DNA of 64,000 bases from Pseudomonas borbori (GCF_900115555.1 NZ_FOWX01000003.1:1-64000); one strand, 5' to 3'. Counted from the stretch's first letter, positions 25,081-35,143 are shown. A program made the numbers and translations. The notes: generated by a model from the letters alone, not told the origin.

Positions 25081-26108
25081 TGTTCGGCCTCCTGTTTGAT
25101 CGTGCCGGCCAGCGGCGCTTGCGTGGTCTTGCTCGATTCACGTTGCGCCAGTTGCAGCAACAGGCCGGCGATCCCGCGCGGCAGCAACAGCACCATGGCG
25201 ATCACCACCACGCCCATCGGCAGCTCCCAGTGCGGGGTCAGGCTGGCGAACCAGTGATGCAGGCCCTCGAAGGCGAAGGCGCCGAGAATCGGCCCGAACA
25301 GGCTGCCCATGCCGCCGAGAATCACCATCACCAGGATATGCGCCGACATCTGCCAGCTCAGTTGGCCGGGGCTGACGAAGCCGTACTGGGTGGCCGAGAG
25401 CATGCCGGCGTAACCGGCGATAGTGCCGGCGATGACGAAGGCCGCCAGCTTGTAGAACAAAGGGTTGAAGCCCATGGCGCGGACCCGCTGTTCGTTCTCC
25501 TTGATGCCCAGCAGCACCCGGCCGAAGGGTGCACGGAGGAAGGTGCGCAGCAGGACGAACAACAGCCCCAGGGAGGCCAGCACCACATAGAACAGGGTGG
25601 TGCGGTTCTCCAGGTCGAGCAGCTGCACCCCGGCGATGGCCACCTCGGGCTTCATGAACAGGTAGGCACCGTCCGAACCGCCGGCGAAGGACGCATCGTG
25701 GAACAGGTAATAGAGCATCTGCGAGAAGGCGATGGTCACCATGATGAAGAAGATCCCCGAGGTGCGGATGATCAGTACCCCCATCAACAGCGCGGCCAGG
25801 GCGCTGACGCCCAGGCACAGCGGCAAGGCGATCCAGATGCTCAGCGCCGCGTATTCGGGGGCGAACAGCACCAGGGCATAACCGGCCATGCCGAAGAAGG
25901 CCGCCGAGGCCAGGCTGACCATGCCGCTGACCCCGACCAGCAGGTCGAGGCCGAGGGCGACAATGGCCAGGATCATGATGCTGGTCAGCTGCTGGAGAAA
26001 GAAGTCGTGCTGTTCACCGGCGAGCATTGCGCCGAACAAGGGGTAAGCGGCCATCAGCAGCAACAGCAGCGCGAGCAGCAGCTGGATCGGGCGAGGTAAT
26101 GCATGCAT
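25077..26108 (-). CDS. livM: ABC transporter permease LivM-like, 343 aa
   Basis: About ten hydrophobic segments are visible, with the family motifs GVSGMVSLASAAFFGMAGYA and the cytoplasmic loop VLLGIKENEQRVRAMGFN. LivM pairs with LivH to form the membrane channel. The ATG at 26108 and the livG overlap (ATGA) fit a single operon. Confidence 0.88.
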   Translation of the reverse strand: MHALPRPIQLLLALLLLLMAAYPLFGAMLAGEQHDFFLQQLTSIMILAIVALGLDLLVGVSGMVSLASAAFFGMAGYALVLFAPEYAALSIWIALPLCLGVSALAALLMGVLIIRTSGIFFIMVTIAFSQMLYYLFHDASFAGGSDGAYLFMKPEVAIAGVQLLDLENRTTLFYVVLASLGLLFVLLRTFLRAPFGRVLLGIKENEQRVRAMGFNPLFYKLAAFVIAGTIAGYAGMLSATQYGFVSPGQLSWQMSAHILVMVILGGMGSLFGPILGAFAFEGLHHWFASLTPHWELPMGVVVIAMVLLLPRGIAGLLLQLAQRESSKTTQAPLAGTIKQEAEQ

Positions 26109-26130
26109 AAGAAAGTTCCCGAAATGGTTA

Positions 26131-26991
26131 TTAGGCGAACAGCCCGCGCGGCTTGAACAACAGCACCACGGCCATCAGCACGTACACGGCCATGCCGGCG
26201 TATTGCGGCACCAGCACCGCGCCCCAGGTGGCGGTCAGCCCGACCAGCAAGGCGCCGAGAAAGGCCCCGCGAATCGAGCCCAGGCCGCCGATGACCACCA
26301 CCACGAAGGCGATGATCAGGATCTGGTTGCCCATGCCCGGATACACCGACGACACCGGCGCGGCGATCATCCCGGCGAAGGCGGTCAGCGCCGCACCGGC
26401 GGCGAACACCAGGGTGTAGATCAGGCGGATATCGATGCCCAGGCACTGGACCATCTCGCGGTTGCTCGAGCCGCCGCGGATGATCATGCCCAGGCGGCTG
26501 CGTTGCAGGACCAGGTACATGGCCAGGGCGATCGCCGCGCACACCGCGGAGATGAACAGGCGGTACAGCGGGTAGTCGAGGGTTTCGGTGAGCTGGATCG
26601 AACCGCTGAGCACTGCCGGGATGGCCACGCTGTGCACGTCGTTGCCCCAGACGATGCTGCGCAGCGAGTCGATGACCATGATCAGGCCGAAGGTCATCAG
26701 CACCTGGTCGAGGTGCTCGCGCCGGTACAGCGCCTGAATCAGGAAGCGCTCGATCAGCACCCCCAACAGCGCCGCCAGCGGCACCGCCAGCAGGATGGCG
26801 AGGAAGAAGTTGTCGACCAGCCCGCTCAACCAGTACATCAGGTAGGCGCCGACCATATAGAGCGCGCCGTGGGCCAGGTTGATGATGTGCATGATGCCAA
26901 AGATCAGGGTCAGGCCGCTGGCGATCAGAAACAGCAGCAAGCCGTACTGCAGACCGTTGAGGGTCTGGATAAGAATGGTGGAAAGTTCCAT
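26131..26991 (-). CDS. livH: ABC transporter permease LivH-like, 286 aa
   Basis: About eight membrane segments are visible, with typical ASGLTLIFGIMHIINLAHGA near the N-terminus. The start chosen is MELSTILIQTLNGLQYG at 26991. It is separated from livJ by 237 bases containing a strong hairpin. Confidence 0.88.
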   Translation of the reverse strand: MELSTILIQTLNGLQYGLLLFLIASGLTLIFGIMHIINLAHGALYMVGAYLMYWLSGLVDNFFLAILLAVPLAALLGVLIERFLIQALYRREHLDQVLMTFGLIMVIDSLRSIVWGNDVHSVAIPAVLSGSIQLTETLDYPLYRLFISAVCAAIALAMYLVLQRSRLGMIIRGGSSNREMVQCLGIDIRLIYTLVFAAGAALTAFAGMIAAPVSSVYPGMGNQILIIAFVVVVIGGLGSIRGAFLGALLVGLTATWGAVLVPQYAGMAVYVLMAVVLLFKPRGLFA

Positions 26992-27095
26992 CGGGCATAC
27001 CAAGGTCAGAAATCAGGCAGGCCCGCCCCCTGGCCACGGCCGGACGGTCGGGCGGGTCAACGGCCTCGAGCGACGCGAGCGAGGTTCCGGACAAG

Positions 27096-27140
27096 GCGTT
27101 GCGACGGGTCATAGCCGGCTATGACCAGGTGCAACAACGC
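27096..27140. repeat. strong stem-loop in the livJ-livH gap
   Basis: The perfect palindrome GGTCATAGCCGGCTATGACC (27107-27126) is flanked by GCGTTGC (27096-27102) and GCAAC (27131-27135), extending the stem. There is no T-tract, so it is unlikely to be a simple terminator. It may protect the livJ mRNA or lower downstream expression. Confidence 0.6.
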
Positions 27141-27228
27141 GGGATCCAGGCCTCGGCAGGCGAACTCGATGCAGCCAACCCGCCCCACCGGTCAGCCGCT
27201 GGCGGCCAGGGTGCGGGGACGACGCTAG

Positions 27229-28416
27229 CTACTGCAGCTTGCAGCCCGGCGCAGGGTCGGCCAGGGCGGCGGCAGCCGTGCTGACCACCACATTGGCGCC
27301 GTCACGCACCTCGCGCAGGTAGATGTTCTGCACCGGGTTATGCGCCTTGGAGAAACTCCAGGCGCCGCGCGGGCTGTCGATCCGGGTATCGGCCATGGCC
27401 GCATTCCAGGCGGCGCGGTCCTGGGTATTGCCGTTCACCTTGGCCAGCGACTGGGCCAGCAGCAGGCCGCTGTCGTAGCCCTGCACCGCGTAGATGTCGG
27501 CCTCCTTGCCGAACTTCTGCCGGTAGTCCGCGCGGAACGTGTTGTTCTGCGGGGTATCCAGGCTGTCGGCATAGTGCAGCGTGGTCAGCAGGCCGGTCGC
27601 GGCCGAGCCTTGCGCGGCCAGGGTGCCTTCGCTGAGAAAGCCCGAGCCGAGCAGCGGGATCTTGCCTTGCAGGCCGGCCGCGGCGTAATCCTGGACGAAC
27701 TTGGCCGCGCCGCCGCCGGCGAAAAACACGAACACCGCATCGGGCTTGAGTGCGGCGATTTCGGTCAGTTGCGCCTGGAATTCCACATCGGGGAAGGGCA
27801 CGTAGATTTCCTTGCTGACGGTGCCGCCGGCCTTCTCGAAACCTTCCTTGAAGCCCTCCACCGATTCGGTGCCGAAGCCGTAACGCCAGGCCACGGTGAC
27901 GATGTTCTTGTAGCCCTTGTCCGCCGCCACCTGGCCCATCGGGTAGGCGGTCTGCCAGGAGGTGAAGGAGGTGCGGAAGATGTTCTCTGCGCACAGCGGC
28001 CCGGTCGCCGCGTTGAAGCCGGCGTTGGGGATGATCAGCGGCACGCCGGTCTCGCGGGCGACCTTGACCGCGCCCATGCCGACCCCGGAGTGCACCGGGC
28101 CGACCACCACGTCGACCTGGGAGCCGGCGATCAGCTTCTGCATGTTCGGCACGGCCTTGCCGGGATTGGCTTCGCTGTCGACCACCACGTATTCCACCGG
28201 GCGGCCGCCGAGGTTGTTGCCCTGTTGTTCGATGGCCAGTTTGAGGCCGTTGGTGGTGGCCTCGCCCAAGGCGGCGAAGGTGCCGGTATAGGGCAACAGC
28301 AGGCCGATTTTCACGGGCTCTGCTGCCTGCGCGGCGCTCGCCGCGAGGGCCAGTGCCAGGACACTAGTGGTGAAGGTGGAACGGAACGAGCAAGGCATCT
28401 TGTTATTGTTGTGCAT
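27229..28416 (-). CDS. periplasmic substrate-binding protein of a HAAT-family ABC importer (LivJ-like), 395 aa
   Basis: A signal peptide ends near ASAAQAAEP. The mature part begins PVKIGLLLPYTGTFAALGEA, the classic start of the type I Leu/Ile/Val-binding fold (Peripla_BP_6), a family that also contains binding proteins for aromatic acids. The ATG at 28416 follows GGAG; codons 2-5 (His-Asn-Asn-Asn) contain an A-rich Crc/Hfq-like motif. It is followed by livHMGF. Given the flanking porin and ben genes, benzoate or a related acid is a plausible ligand, but this is not proven by sequence. Confidence 0.88.
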   Translation of the reverse strand: MHNNNKMPCSFRSTFTTSVLALALAASAAQAAEPVKIGLLLPYTGTFAALGEATTNGLKLAIEQQGNNLGGRPVEYVVVDSEANPGKAVPNMQKLIAGSQVDVVVGPVHSGVGMGAVKVARETGVPLIIPNAGFNAATGPLCAENIFRTSFTSWQTAYPMGQVAADKGYKNIVTVAWRYGFGTESVEGFKEGFEKAGGTVSKEIYVPFPDVEFQAQLTEIAALKPDAVFVFFAGGGAAKFVQDYAAAGLQGKIPLLGSGFLSEGTLAAQGSAATGLLTTLHYADSLDTPQNNTFRADYRQKFGKEADIYAVQGYDSGLLLAQSLAKVNGNTQDRAAWNAAMADTRIDSPRGAWSFSKAHNPVQNIYLREVRDGANVVVSTAAAALADPAPGCKLQ

Positions 28417-28527
28417 GGTTATCTCCGGCTGCGCTCTGCGGCGCAGCATGCAAGGCAAAGGTCGTTCGATTGGCATTTTCTGTCGAGCCGCCGGCACCAG
28501 GGCCGAGCGCTCGTGGCGCACTCACCG

Positions 28528-29802
28528 TCAGAGCAGGTTCCAGCTGTAGTTGAAGATCAGGCGGTTCTCGTCGACATCGGTGCGGTAGTTGGAACGCGCG
28601 GTGACGTTGCGCACCTTCACGCCCAGGCCCTTGAGCGAACCGCTCTGCACCACGTAGCCGATGTCCAGGTCGCGCTCCCACTCCTCCCCCTCGAAGCCGC
28701 GGCCGGTATCGACGTTGTCGCCCTTGATGTAGCGCACCCCGGCGACCAGGCCTGGCACGCCCATGGCGGCGAAGTCGTAGTCGTATCGCAGCTGCCAGGA
28801 GCGCTCGTCGGCCGAGTCGAAGGTAAAGGTCGGCACCTCGTTGCCCAGCGGGCTGACGTTGGCGAACACCCGCGGCAGGCCGTGGTCGCCGAACATCGCC
28901 TGGTAGCCGAGATAGAGGGTATGGCCGCCAAGCTTGGCCGACAGCAGGGAGTAAAAGGCCTGGTTGTCGATCTCGCCCGCCAGTTGCTCGCCGTCCTCGG
29001 CCGAATCGAAATAGCCCAGGTTGGCGCCGAGCACCCAGTCGCCGAGCGGCTCGCTGTGCTTGAGGCTGAAGTGGCGCTGGTTGTAGATATCCTCCAGCTG
29101 GGCATACCAGGCGCCGACCGAGGTGCGGTTGGCGTTGAAGGCGTAGTCGGCACCGGAATAGTTGAAGCGGTCGGTGGTGATCAGCCCGCCACCATTGCGC
29201 AGCGGGACGAAACCGAGCATGGCGCCCAGTTCCTCATCACCGGCCTCGTTGCGCAGGCTGGTGGAACGCAGCTGACCGCCCTGCAGAGTCAGACCGGCGA
29301 TCTCGTTGGAGACGATGCTGGCGCCCTGGTAGGTCGGCGGCAACAGGCGGATATCGCCGAAGTACAACACCGGCAGCATCAGCTGCTGTTCGCCGATTTT
29401 CAGCTCGGTCTTCGACAGCCTGACCTTGAGGGCCGCGCCCAGGCGGCTGTAATCATCGGCCGCCCGGCCCTCGTCGGTTACCGGCAACAGGCCGGTATTG
29501 ACCCGATCCGGGCTGCTGTCGAGCTTGAGCCCCAGCAGGCCGATGGCATCCACACCGAAACCGACCGGACCTGAGGTGTAGCCGGATTTGACGTTGAGGA
29601 TGAAGCCCTGGGCCCACTCCTCGGCCTTGGACTGCTGGTTGGGCCCGACGATGTCGGAGTAGTCGCGACTGAAGTAGTAGTTACGCGCCTGCAAAGTCGC
29701 GGTGCTGTCTTCGATAAAACCGCCCGCCTGCACCAGGGCTGGCAGGCTGAGGGCTACTGCTACGGACAGCAGGACAGGCTTCACATTCGGATACTGAGTC
29801 AT
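28528..29802 (-). CDS. benF: OprD-family outer-membrane porin, BenF-like, 424 aa
   Basis: A signal peptide (1-26, ending VQAGG) and an 18-strand OprD-type barrel with the family start [20 protein letters not shown] are visible, as is the motif [18 protein letters not shown]. In P. putida BenF lies after benE in the benzoate operon and admits aromatic acids. The position after benE here supports this. AATAACAACAAAG just upstream of the ribosome-binding site resembles a Crc/Hfq target. Confidence 0.85.
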   Translation of the reverse strand: MTQYPNVKPVLLSVAVALSLPALVQAGGFIEDSTATLQARNYYFSRDYSDIVGPNQQSKAEEWAQGFILNVKSGYTSGPVGFGVDAIGLLGLKLDSSPDRVNTGLLPVTDEGRAADDYSRLGAALKVRLSKTELKIGEQQLMLPVLYFGDIRLLPPTYQGASIVSNEIAGLTLQGGQLRSTSLRNEAGDEELGAMLGFVPLRNGGGLITTDRFNYSGADYAFNANRTSVGAWYAQLEDIYNQRHFSLKHSEPLGDWVLGANLGYFDSAEDGEQLAGEIDNQAFYSLLSAKLGGHTLYLGYQAMFGDHGLPRVFANVSPLGNEVPTFTFDSADERSWQLRYDYDFAAMGVPGLVAGVRYIKGDNVDTGRGFEGEEWERDLDIGYVVQSGSLKGLGVKVRNVTARSNYRTDVDENRLIFNYSWNLL

Positions 29803-29945
29803 GGTTTAGCTCTTTGTTGTTATTGATAGTGGGCTGTTGCGCCACCCTTGCCGGGGACGAACCCGGCAACGCAAGTGGGTGGTGTGACCGTCGCCGCGCC
29901 GCCTTCGGGTCAGGTGCGGCGGCAATGCTCATGGGCCAGAGGTGG

Positions 29946-31196
29946 CTAACCGGTCGCCTCCTCCTTGGCCAGATTCGTGGTATGCAGCGGCGCTGCGGCT
30001 GGTAGCGAGGCGCGCCGAACACTCAGCAGCAGATGAGCGGCGATGCCGAACATCAATCCCCAGAAGGCCGCCGACAGCCCCATGAAGGACATGCCCGAAG
30101 CCGTCACCAGAAAGGTGATCAGCGCCGCTTCGCGGTCATCCGGCTGGGCCATGGCGCTGGTCATGGCCGCGGCAATCGCGCCAAACAGCGCCAGCCCGGC
30201 CAGGGCTGCGATCAGTTCCTTGGGGAAGGCGGTGAACAGCGACACCAGGGTGGCGCCGAACAGCCCCAGCAGCAGGTAGGCCAGACCGCCGACCACCCCG
30301 GCGACGTAACGCCGGGCCGGGTCTTCGTGGGCTTCGCGGCCGGTGCAGATGGCCGCGGTGATCGCGGCCAGGTTGAGGCCATGGCAGGCGAAGGGGGCCA
30401 GCAGCAGCGAACCCAGGGCGCTGCTGGTGATGATCGGGCTGGCCGGGGTCTGGTAACCGGCGCCGCGCAACACCGCCATACCCGGGACGAACTGCCCGGT
30501 CAGGGCCAGCATCACCAGCGGCAAGGCGATATTCAGGCTGGCAGCCAGGCTGAATTCGGGACTGATCCACACCGGCGTGGCCAGGCCGATGACCAGTGCC
30601 TCCTGGCGCAGGTCGCCGGTGGCGAAGGCAATGCTGCAACCGACCAGCAGCACCGCCAGCACCGCATAGCGTGGCGACAAGCGCTTGACCAGCAGGTAGC
30701 TGGCGAACATCGCCAGCACCAGAAAGGGTTTGGCCTGCAACGAGACGAACAGCCCGGTGCCGAAGCTGAACAGGATACCGGCCAGCATGCCGGCGGCAAT
30801 CGCCGCGGGCAGCTTGCCGATAAGGCGGTCGAAGGTACCGCTGATGCCGACCAGAAAGATGATCAGGCTGGCGACCATATAGGCACCGACCGCCTCGTTC
30901 AGACTGATCTGCGGCAGCAGCGAGACCAGCAACGCCGAACCCGGCGCCGACCAGGCGATGATGATGGGCACGCGGTAACGCAGGCTGAGGCCGATGCCCA
31001 GCACCGCGCTGCCGATGGAAATCGCCCAGACCCAGGACGACAGCACGGCATGTGACAGCCCCGCGCTCTCGGCCGCCTGGAAGATGATCACCAGGGGCCC
31101 GGCGTAGGAAATCACGGTAGCGATGAAACCGGCCACCACGGCGGACAGGGAGAAATCATTGATCAAGGCTTTCATGGGGCCTCGCAAGGTAGTCAT
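29946..31196 (-). CDS. benE: benzoate/H+ symporter BenE, 416 aa
   Basis: The protein has about twelve hydrophobic segments and the BenE-family signatures SAVVAGFIATVISYAGPLVI near the N-terminus and AWSAPGSALLVSLLP. I use the ATG at 31196 (MTTLRGPMKAL) after GAGGAG; the ATG at 31175 is also possible. It imports benzoate across the inner membrane. The gap to catA holds an inverted repeat pair. Confidence 0.9.
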   Translation of the reverse strand: MTTLRGPMKALINDFSLSAVVAGFIATVISYAGPLVIIFQAAESAGLSHAVLSSWVWAISIGSAVLGIGLSLRYRVPIIIAWSAPGSALLVSLLPQISLNEAVGAYMVASLIIFLVGISGTFDRLIGKLPAAIAAGMLAGILFSFGTGLFVSLQAKPFLVLAMFASYLLVKRLSPRYAVLAVLLVGCSIAFATGDLRQEALVIGLATPVWISPEFSLAASLNIALPLVMLALTGQFVPGMAVLRGAGYQTPASPIITSSALGSLLLAPFACHGLNLAAITAAICTGREAHEDPARRYVAGVVGGLAYLLLGLFGATLVSLFTAFPKELIAALAGLALFGAIAAAMTSAMAQPDDREAALITFLVTASGMSFMGLSAAFWGLMFGIAAHLLLSVRRASLPAAAPLHTTNLAKEEATG

Positions 31197-31273
31197 GGCG
31201 CTCCTCGGGGAGCGCTCTCGTTGTTTGTGGGCCCCGTGGTCACGGATTGAACCGCTCACACGGGGCCCGCGCC

Positions 31274-31355
31274 GTAGAGTGCGCCGCGCGCACCATGCAA
31301 ACGACACGCGACATCATTGGTGCGCACGGCCTGGGCGGCCCCGCGCACCCTACGG
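31274..31355. repeat. paired GTAGGGTGCGCC/GGTGCGCAC extragenic repeat between catA and benE
   Basis: GTAGAGTGCGCCGCGCGCAC (31274-31293) faces a second unit, GGTGCGCACGGCCTGGGCGG then CCCCGCGCACCCTAC (31319-31353). The ends are inverted relative to each other. The same two-unit architecture recurs between benA and benR. Confidence 0.65.
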
Positions 31356-31358
31356 ACT

Positions 31359-32300
31359 TCAGGCCTGTTGCAGGGCCCGCGGGCGCTTGCTGCGCTGCTC
31401 GGCTTCGGCTGCCGGGGCCATCTGCAGCTGGAAGTCGAACTGCAGTTCGGCAAAGCGGCTGCCTTGCACGCCACGGTCATTGGCGGCAGCGGCGTCCTCG
31501 ACGAACTTGATGTCGCCGACCAGGCCGTCGCGGGTGGCGTAGGCGAAGTCGTCCCACAGGTACTGCTCGCCGGCCAGGTTGATCTGGGTGGTCAGGTGGC
31601 GGTGGCCCGGTGCGGAGATGAAGAAGTGGATGTGCGCCGGACGCTGGCCGTGACGGCCGAGCAAGTCCAGGCACTCCTGGGTCGGACCGTCCGGGGAGCA
31701 GCCGTAGCCGCAGGGCACGATGCTGCGAGCGCGGTAGCGGCCGTCGGCATCGGTGACGATTCGCCGACGCAGGTTGTAGTCCGACTGGCTCTTGTCGAAG
31801 TAGGAGTAGTTGCCCTGGGTGTTGGCATGCCACAGGTCGACCACCGCACCGGCCACAGGCGCGCCCTGGGTGTCGCGCACCACGCCTTCGAGGAACATCA
31901 CGGTGGCGGAGTCCAGCTCGCTGCCGTCGTCCATCCGTACTTCGCCTTCGGCCAGCGGCGCGCCGGCGACATACAGCGGGCCTTCGATGGTGCGCGGGGT
32001 GCCGCCGGTCAGGCCGGCTTGAACGTCCTTGGCGTCCTGCAGCACATCGAGGAAGTGCTCCAGGCCCAGGCCTGCGACCAGCAGACCGGCTTCATTGCGC
32101 CCGCCCAGGCGATTGAGATAATCGACGCTTTTCCAGAACTCGTCGTCGGTGATTTCCAGGTCTTCGATGATCTTCGCCGCATCGCTGACGATGCGCAGCA
32201 TGATCTGCTTGATACGCGGGCTGCCCTGGTCGTTGTTGAGGCCGCTGGCTTCTTTGAACAGGTCCTGGATTTCGGCAGTGTGGCTGACTTTAACGGTCAT
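31359..32300 (-). CDS. catA: catechol 1,2-dioxygenase, 313 aa
   Basis: It performs intradiol cleavage of catechol to cis,cis-muconate. The Fe(III) ligands (two Tyr, two His) lie in the GNYSYFDKSQ to RPAHIHFFISAPGH span, which carries the intradiol dioxygenase signature DLWHANTQG. An N-terminal helical dimerisation domain (about 1-100) is present. The ATG at 32300 is preceded by an A-rich AACAAAAA motif. It is third in catBCA. Confidence 0.95.
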   Translation of the reverse strand: MTVKVSHTAEIQDLFKEASGLNNDQGSPRIKQIMLRIVSDAAKIIEDLEITDDEFWKSVDYLNRLGGRNEAGLLVAGLGLEHFLDVLQDAKDVQAGLTGGTPRTIEGPLYVAGAPLAEGEVRMDDGSELDSATVMFLEGVVRDTQGAPVAGAVVDLWHANTQGNYSYFDKSQSDYNLRRRIVTDADGRYRARSIVPCGYGCSPDGPTQECLDLLGRHGQRPAHIHFFISAPGHRHLTTQINLAGEQYLWDDFAYATRDGLVGDIKFVEDAAAANDRGVQGSRFAELQFDFQLQMAPAAEAEQRSKRPRALQQA

Positions 32301-32332
32301 GGTGGTTACCTCGGTTTTTGTTGTAGGAGCAA

Positions 32333-32623
32333 TCAACGGTCGTCGTCACGGATCGACGAGGGATGCCGGCACAGGGCGTCGATCTCGATCTCCATGTAGG
32401 GAAACAGCGGCAGCTGCAGCAGGGTGTCGTGCAGCTCCTGCACGCTGTCCAGGTCGAATACGCTGTAGTTGGCGTACTGCCCGGCGATGCGCCACAGGTG
32501 GCGCCACTTGCCCTCGCGCATCAGACGCTGGGCCAGTTCCTTCTCGTCCGCCTTGAGCTGGGCGGCCTTGGCCGGGTCCATGTCCAGCGGCAGTTTTACG
32601 GTCATCTTTACGTGGAACAGCAT
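32333..32623 (-). CDS. catC: muconolactone delta-isomerase, 96 aa
   Basis: A small enzyme converting muconolactone to 3-oxoadipate enol-lactone. MLFHVKMTVKLPLDMDPAKA and the WRIAGQYANYSVFDL segment are diagnostic. Length is standard and it forms a decamer in known members. Spacing to catB and catA is about 32 bases on either side, consistent with one transcript. Confidence 0.96.
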   Translation of the reverse strand: MLFHVKMTVKLPLDMDPAKAAQLKADEKELAQRLMREGKWRHLWRIAGQYANYSVFDLDSVQELHDTLLQLPLFPYMEIEIDALCRHPSSIRDDDR

Positions 32624-32655
32624 GGGGCTCTCCTCTCGAGTTAGGGGCGGCCGGC

Positions 32656-33777
32656 TCAGGGGCGACGGAAGAACGCCAGGCGCTCTTCGTCGAGGCTCAG
32701 GCCGAGGCCCGGGGTACGCGGCACGTGCAGGGCAAAGTCGCGGTACTGCGGCGCTTCGTTAACGATTTCTTCGGTCAGCAGCAGCGGGCCGAACAGCTCG
32801 GTGTGCCAGGTCAGCTGGTTCAGGGTGAGAAAGGCATGGGCCGAGGCCAGGGTGCCGATCGAACCTTCGAGCATGGTCCCGCCGTACAGGGCAATGCCGG
32901 CCGCCTCGGCGATCGCCGCAGTGCGCAACACGGCACGCGGGCCACCGTTCTTGGCGATCTTCAGGGCGAACACGCTGGCGGCACCGTCGGCGGCCAGGCT
33001 GAAGGCGTCCTCGACGCTTTCGATCGATTCGTCGGCCATGATCGGTGCCGGGCTGCGCTGATTGAGGCGCACCTGGCCGCTGCGGTTGATCCGCGCAATC
33101 GGCTGTTCGATCAGGTCGATAGCGTTGTCGCCGAGCACCTGGCAGGCGCGCAGGGCCACCGACTCGTCCCAGGCCTGGTTGACGTCGACCCGCACGCTGG
33201 CGCTGTCGCCCAGGGCGCGCTTGATCGCGATGACGTGCTGGAGATCCCGGTTGACCTCGCCCGCGCCGATCTTCAGCTTGAAGATGCGGTGGCGACGGAT
33301 TTCCAGCATGTGCTGGGCTTCGGCGATGTCCTTGGCGGTGTCGCCACTGGCCAGGGTCCAGGCCACTTCCAGGCTGTCGCGCACCCGACCGCCGAGCAGC
33401 TCGCTGACCGGCAGACCGAGGCGCTTGCCCTGGGCATCGAGTAGCGCGCTTTCCAGGCCGGACTTGGCGAAGGTATTGCCCTTGGCGGCCTTGTCCAGAC
33501 GCAGCATGCAGGCGTTGATATTGGCGGCGTCCTGACCGATCAGCAGCGGCGCCAGGTGGCTGTCGATGTTCTGCTTGATGCTTTCCGGGCTCTCGTTGCC
33601 GTAGGCCAGGCCACCGATGGTGGTGGACTCGCCGAGGCCTTCGATACCGTCGGCACAGCGCAGGCGAATCACCACCAGGGTCTGGCGCTGCATGGTGTGC
33701 ATCGCCAGCTTGTGCGGGCGGATGGTCGGCAGATCGACGATGATCGCCTCGATGCTTTCGATCAGGACTTGGCTCAT
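32656..33777 (-). CDS. catB: muconate cycloisomerase, 373 aa
   Basis: An enolase-superfamily enzyme turning cis,cis-muconate into muconolactone. K-x-K is in FKLKIGAGE, and the metal-binding acids lie in VDVNQAWDE, LIEQPI and ADESIES. The ATG at 33777 (MSQVLIESIEAIIVDLPTIR) is the conserved start. No LysR-type catR is found next to it; the gene follows benK by 25 bases, so it depends on the ben transcript or an internal promoter. Confidence 0.95.
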   Translation of the reverse strand: MSQVLIESIEAIIVDLPTIRPHKLAMHTMQRQTLVVIRLRCADGIEGLGESTTIGGLAYGNESPESIKQNIDSHLAPLLIGQDAANINACMLRLDKAAKGNTFAKSGLESALLDAQGKRLGLPVSELLGGRVRDSLEVAWTLASGDTAKDIAEAQHMLEIRRHRIFKLKIGAGEVNRDLQHVIAIKRALGDSASVRVDVNQAWDESVALRACQVLGDNAIDLIEQPIARINRSGQVRLNQRSPAPIMADESIESVEDAFSLAADGAASVFALKIAKNGGPRAVLRTAAIAEAAGIALYGGTMLEGSIGTLASAHAFLTLNQLTWHTELFGPLLLTEEIVNEAPQYRDFALHVPRTPGLGLSLDEERLAFFRRP

Positions 33778-33802
33778 TTCAGGTAGGTTCCGCAGGTTGG
33801 GG

Positions 33803-35143
33803 TCAGGAAGCCGTGACCGCCGGCAGCGGCGCGGCACTGCGGCTGCGCTGGCTGCTGATGGCGAACACGCTCATGGCGATGGCGGCGATGGCGCCGGGAA
33901 TGGCGAAGGCCAGGAAGTTGAGTTGCAGCGGCAGGTTGATGCCCAGCAGCGCACCACCCAGCAGCGGGCCGACGATGGCGCCGTTGCGGCCGATACCCGA
34001 GGCCCAGCCGAGGCCGGTGGAGCGGATCGACAGGCCATAGAACTGCGCGGCGCAGGCGTACAGCAGGATCTGCGTGCCGATGGTGGTGGCGCCGGCGACA
34101 AAGATCAGCAGGTACAGCAGCGGCGTCGGGCTGTTGAAGCCGAGCAGACTGATCGATAGCGCGGCGGCGACGAAGAACGCCACCATCACCTTGACCAGGT
34201 TGAAGCGGTCGCCCAGCCAGCCACCGAGGATGGCGCCGGCCATGCCGCCGAAATTCAGCGCCAGGAGAAACGACAGGCTCGAGCCCAGACTGTAGCCGGC
34301 GTTGGCCATCAGCTTCGGCAGCCAGGAGCTCAAGGCGTAGACCATCAGCAGGCAGCAGAAGAACGCCAGCCACAGGCACAGGGTGCGCACGGCGCGGCCT
34401 TCGCGGAACAGTTCGAGCACGGCGCCGCCCTTGCCCTTGGTATCGGTCAGCAGCAGCTGATCCGTGGCGCTGATCTGCTGGCCCGGCTCGATCTTGGCGA
34501 GAATGGCGCGGGCCTGGGCAGTACGCCCCTGGCGCACCAGGAAACCGACCGACTCGGGCAGCAGCCAGAAGATCAGCGGCAACAGCAGCAGCGGCACGGC
34601 GGCGGCGAAGAACATCGACTCCCAGCCGAAGCGCGGCAGCATATAGATGCCGACGCCGGCGGCGAGCATGCCGCCCACCGAGTAGCCGCTGAACATCACC
34701 GCCACCAGGGTGCTGCGCAGGCGCTTGGGCGCGTATTCGTTCATCAGCGCCACGGCATTGGGCATCAGCCCGCCGCAGCCGAGCCCGGCAATGAAGCGGC
34801 AGATGCCGAACTCGGTGGGGTTGCTGGCGAAACCGTTGACGATGGTGGCGCTGGAGAACAGGGCGAAGCAGATGGCGATGCCCTTCTTGCGTCCGATCCT
34901 GTCGGCCAGGGTGCCGAAGGTCAGGGCGCCGAACATCATGCCGAACAGCGCGTAGCTGCCCAGGGCGCCGGCCTGCAGCGGGGTCAGGCCCCACTCCTGC
35001 ATGATCGCCGGCAACACCACGCCGTAGATGAACAGGTCATAGCCGTCGAAGATCAGCAGCAGCGCACAGAGCGCCATGACCATCCAGTGAAAGCGCGCGA
35101 AGCGCGCGTTATCTATAACCTCGTGGACATCGATATTTCGCAT
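33803..35143 (-). CDS. benK: benzoate MFS transporter BenK, 446 aa
   Basis: It has twelve predicted membrane segments of the aromatic acid:H+ symporter family. DGYDLFIYGVVLPAIMQEWGL near helix 1 and the loop GTLADRIGRKKG between helices 2 and 3 are family signatures. The ATG at 35143 begins MRNIDVHEVIDNARF. Upstream is a CAAAAACAAAAG stretch that could bind Hfq/Crc. It is the second inner-membrane benzoate importer besides BenE. Confidence 0.92.
   Translation of the reverse strand: MRNIDVHEVIDNARFARFHWMVMALCALLLIFDGYDLFIYGVVLPAIMQEWGLTPLQAGALGSYALFGMMFGALTFGTLADRIGRKKGIAICFALFSSATIVNGFASNPTEFGICRFIAGLGCGGLMPNAVALMNEYAPKRLRSTLVAVMFSGYSVGGMLAAGVGIYMLPRFGWESMFFAAAVPLLLLPLIFWLLPESVGFLVRQGRTAQARAILAKIEPGQQISATDQLLLTDTKGKGGAVLELFREGRAVRTLCLWLAFFCCLLMVYALSSWLPKLMANAGYSLGSSLSFLLALNFGGMAGAILGGWLGDRFNLVKVMVAFFVAAALSISLLGFNSPTPLLYLLIFVAGATTIGTQILLYACAAQFYGLSIRSTGLGWASGIGRNGAIVGPLLGGALLGINLPLQLNFLAFAIPGAIAAIAMSVFAISSQRSRSAAPLPAVTAS

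Noticed and set aside
27340-29574. 744-codon plus-strand frame opposite livJ and the porin
   Set aside because: It is an antisense shadow of high-GC genes; both minus-strand genes have full domains and signal peptides.
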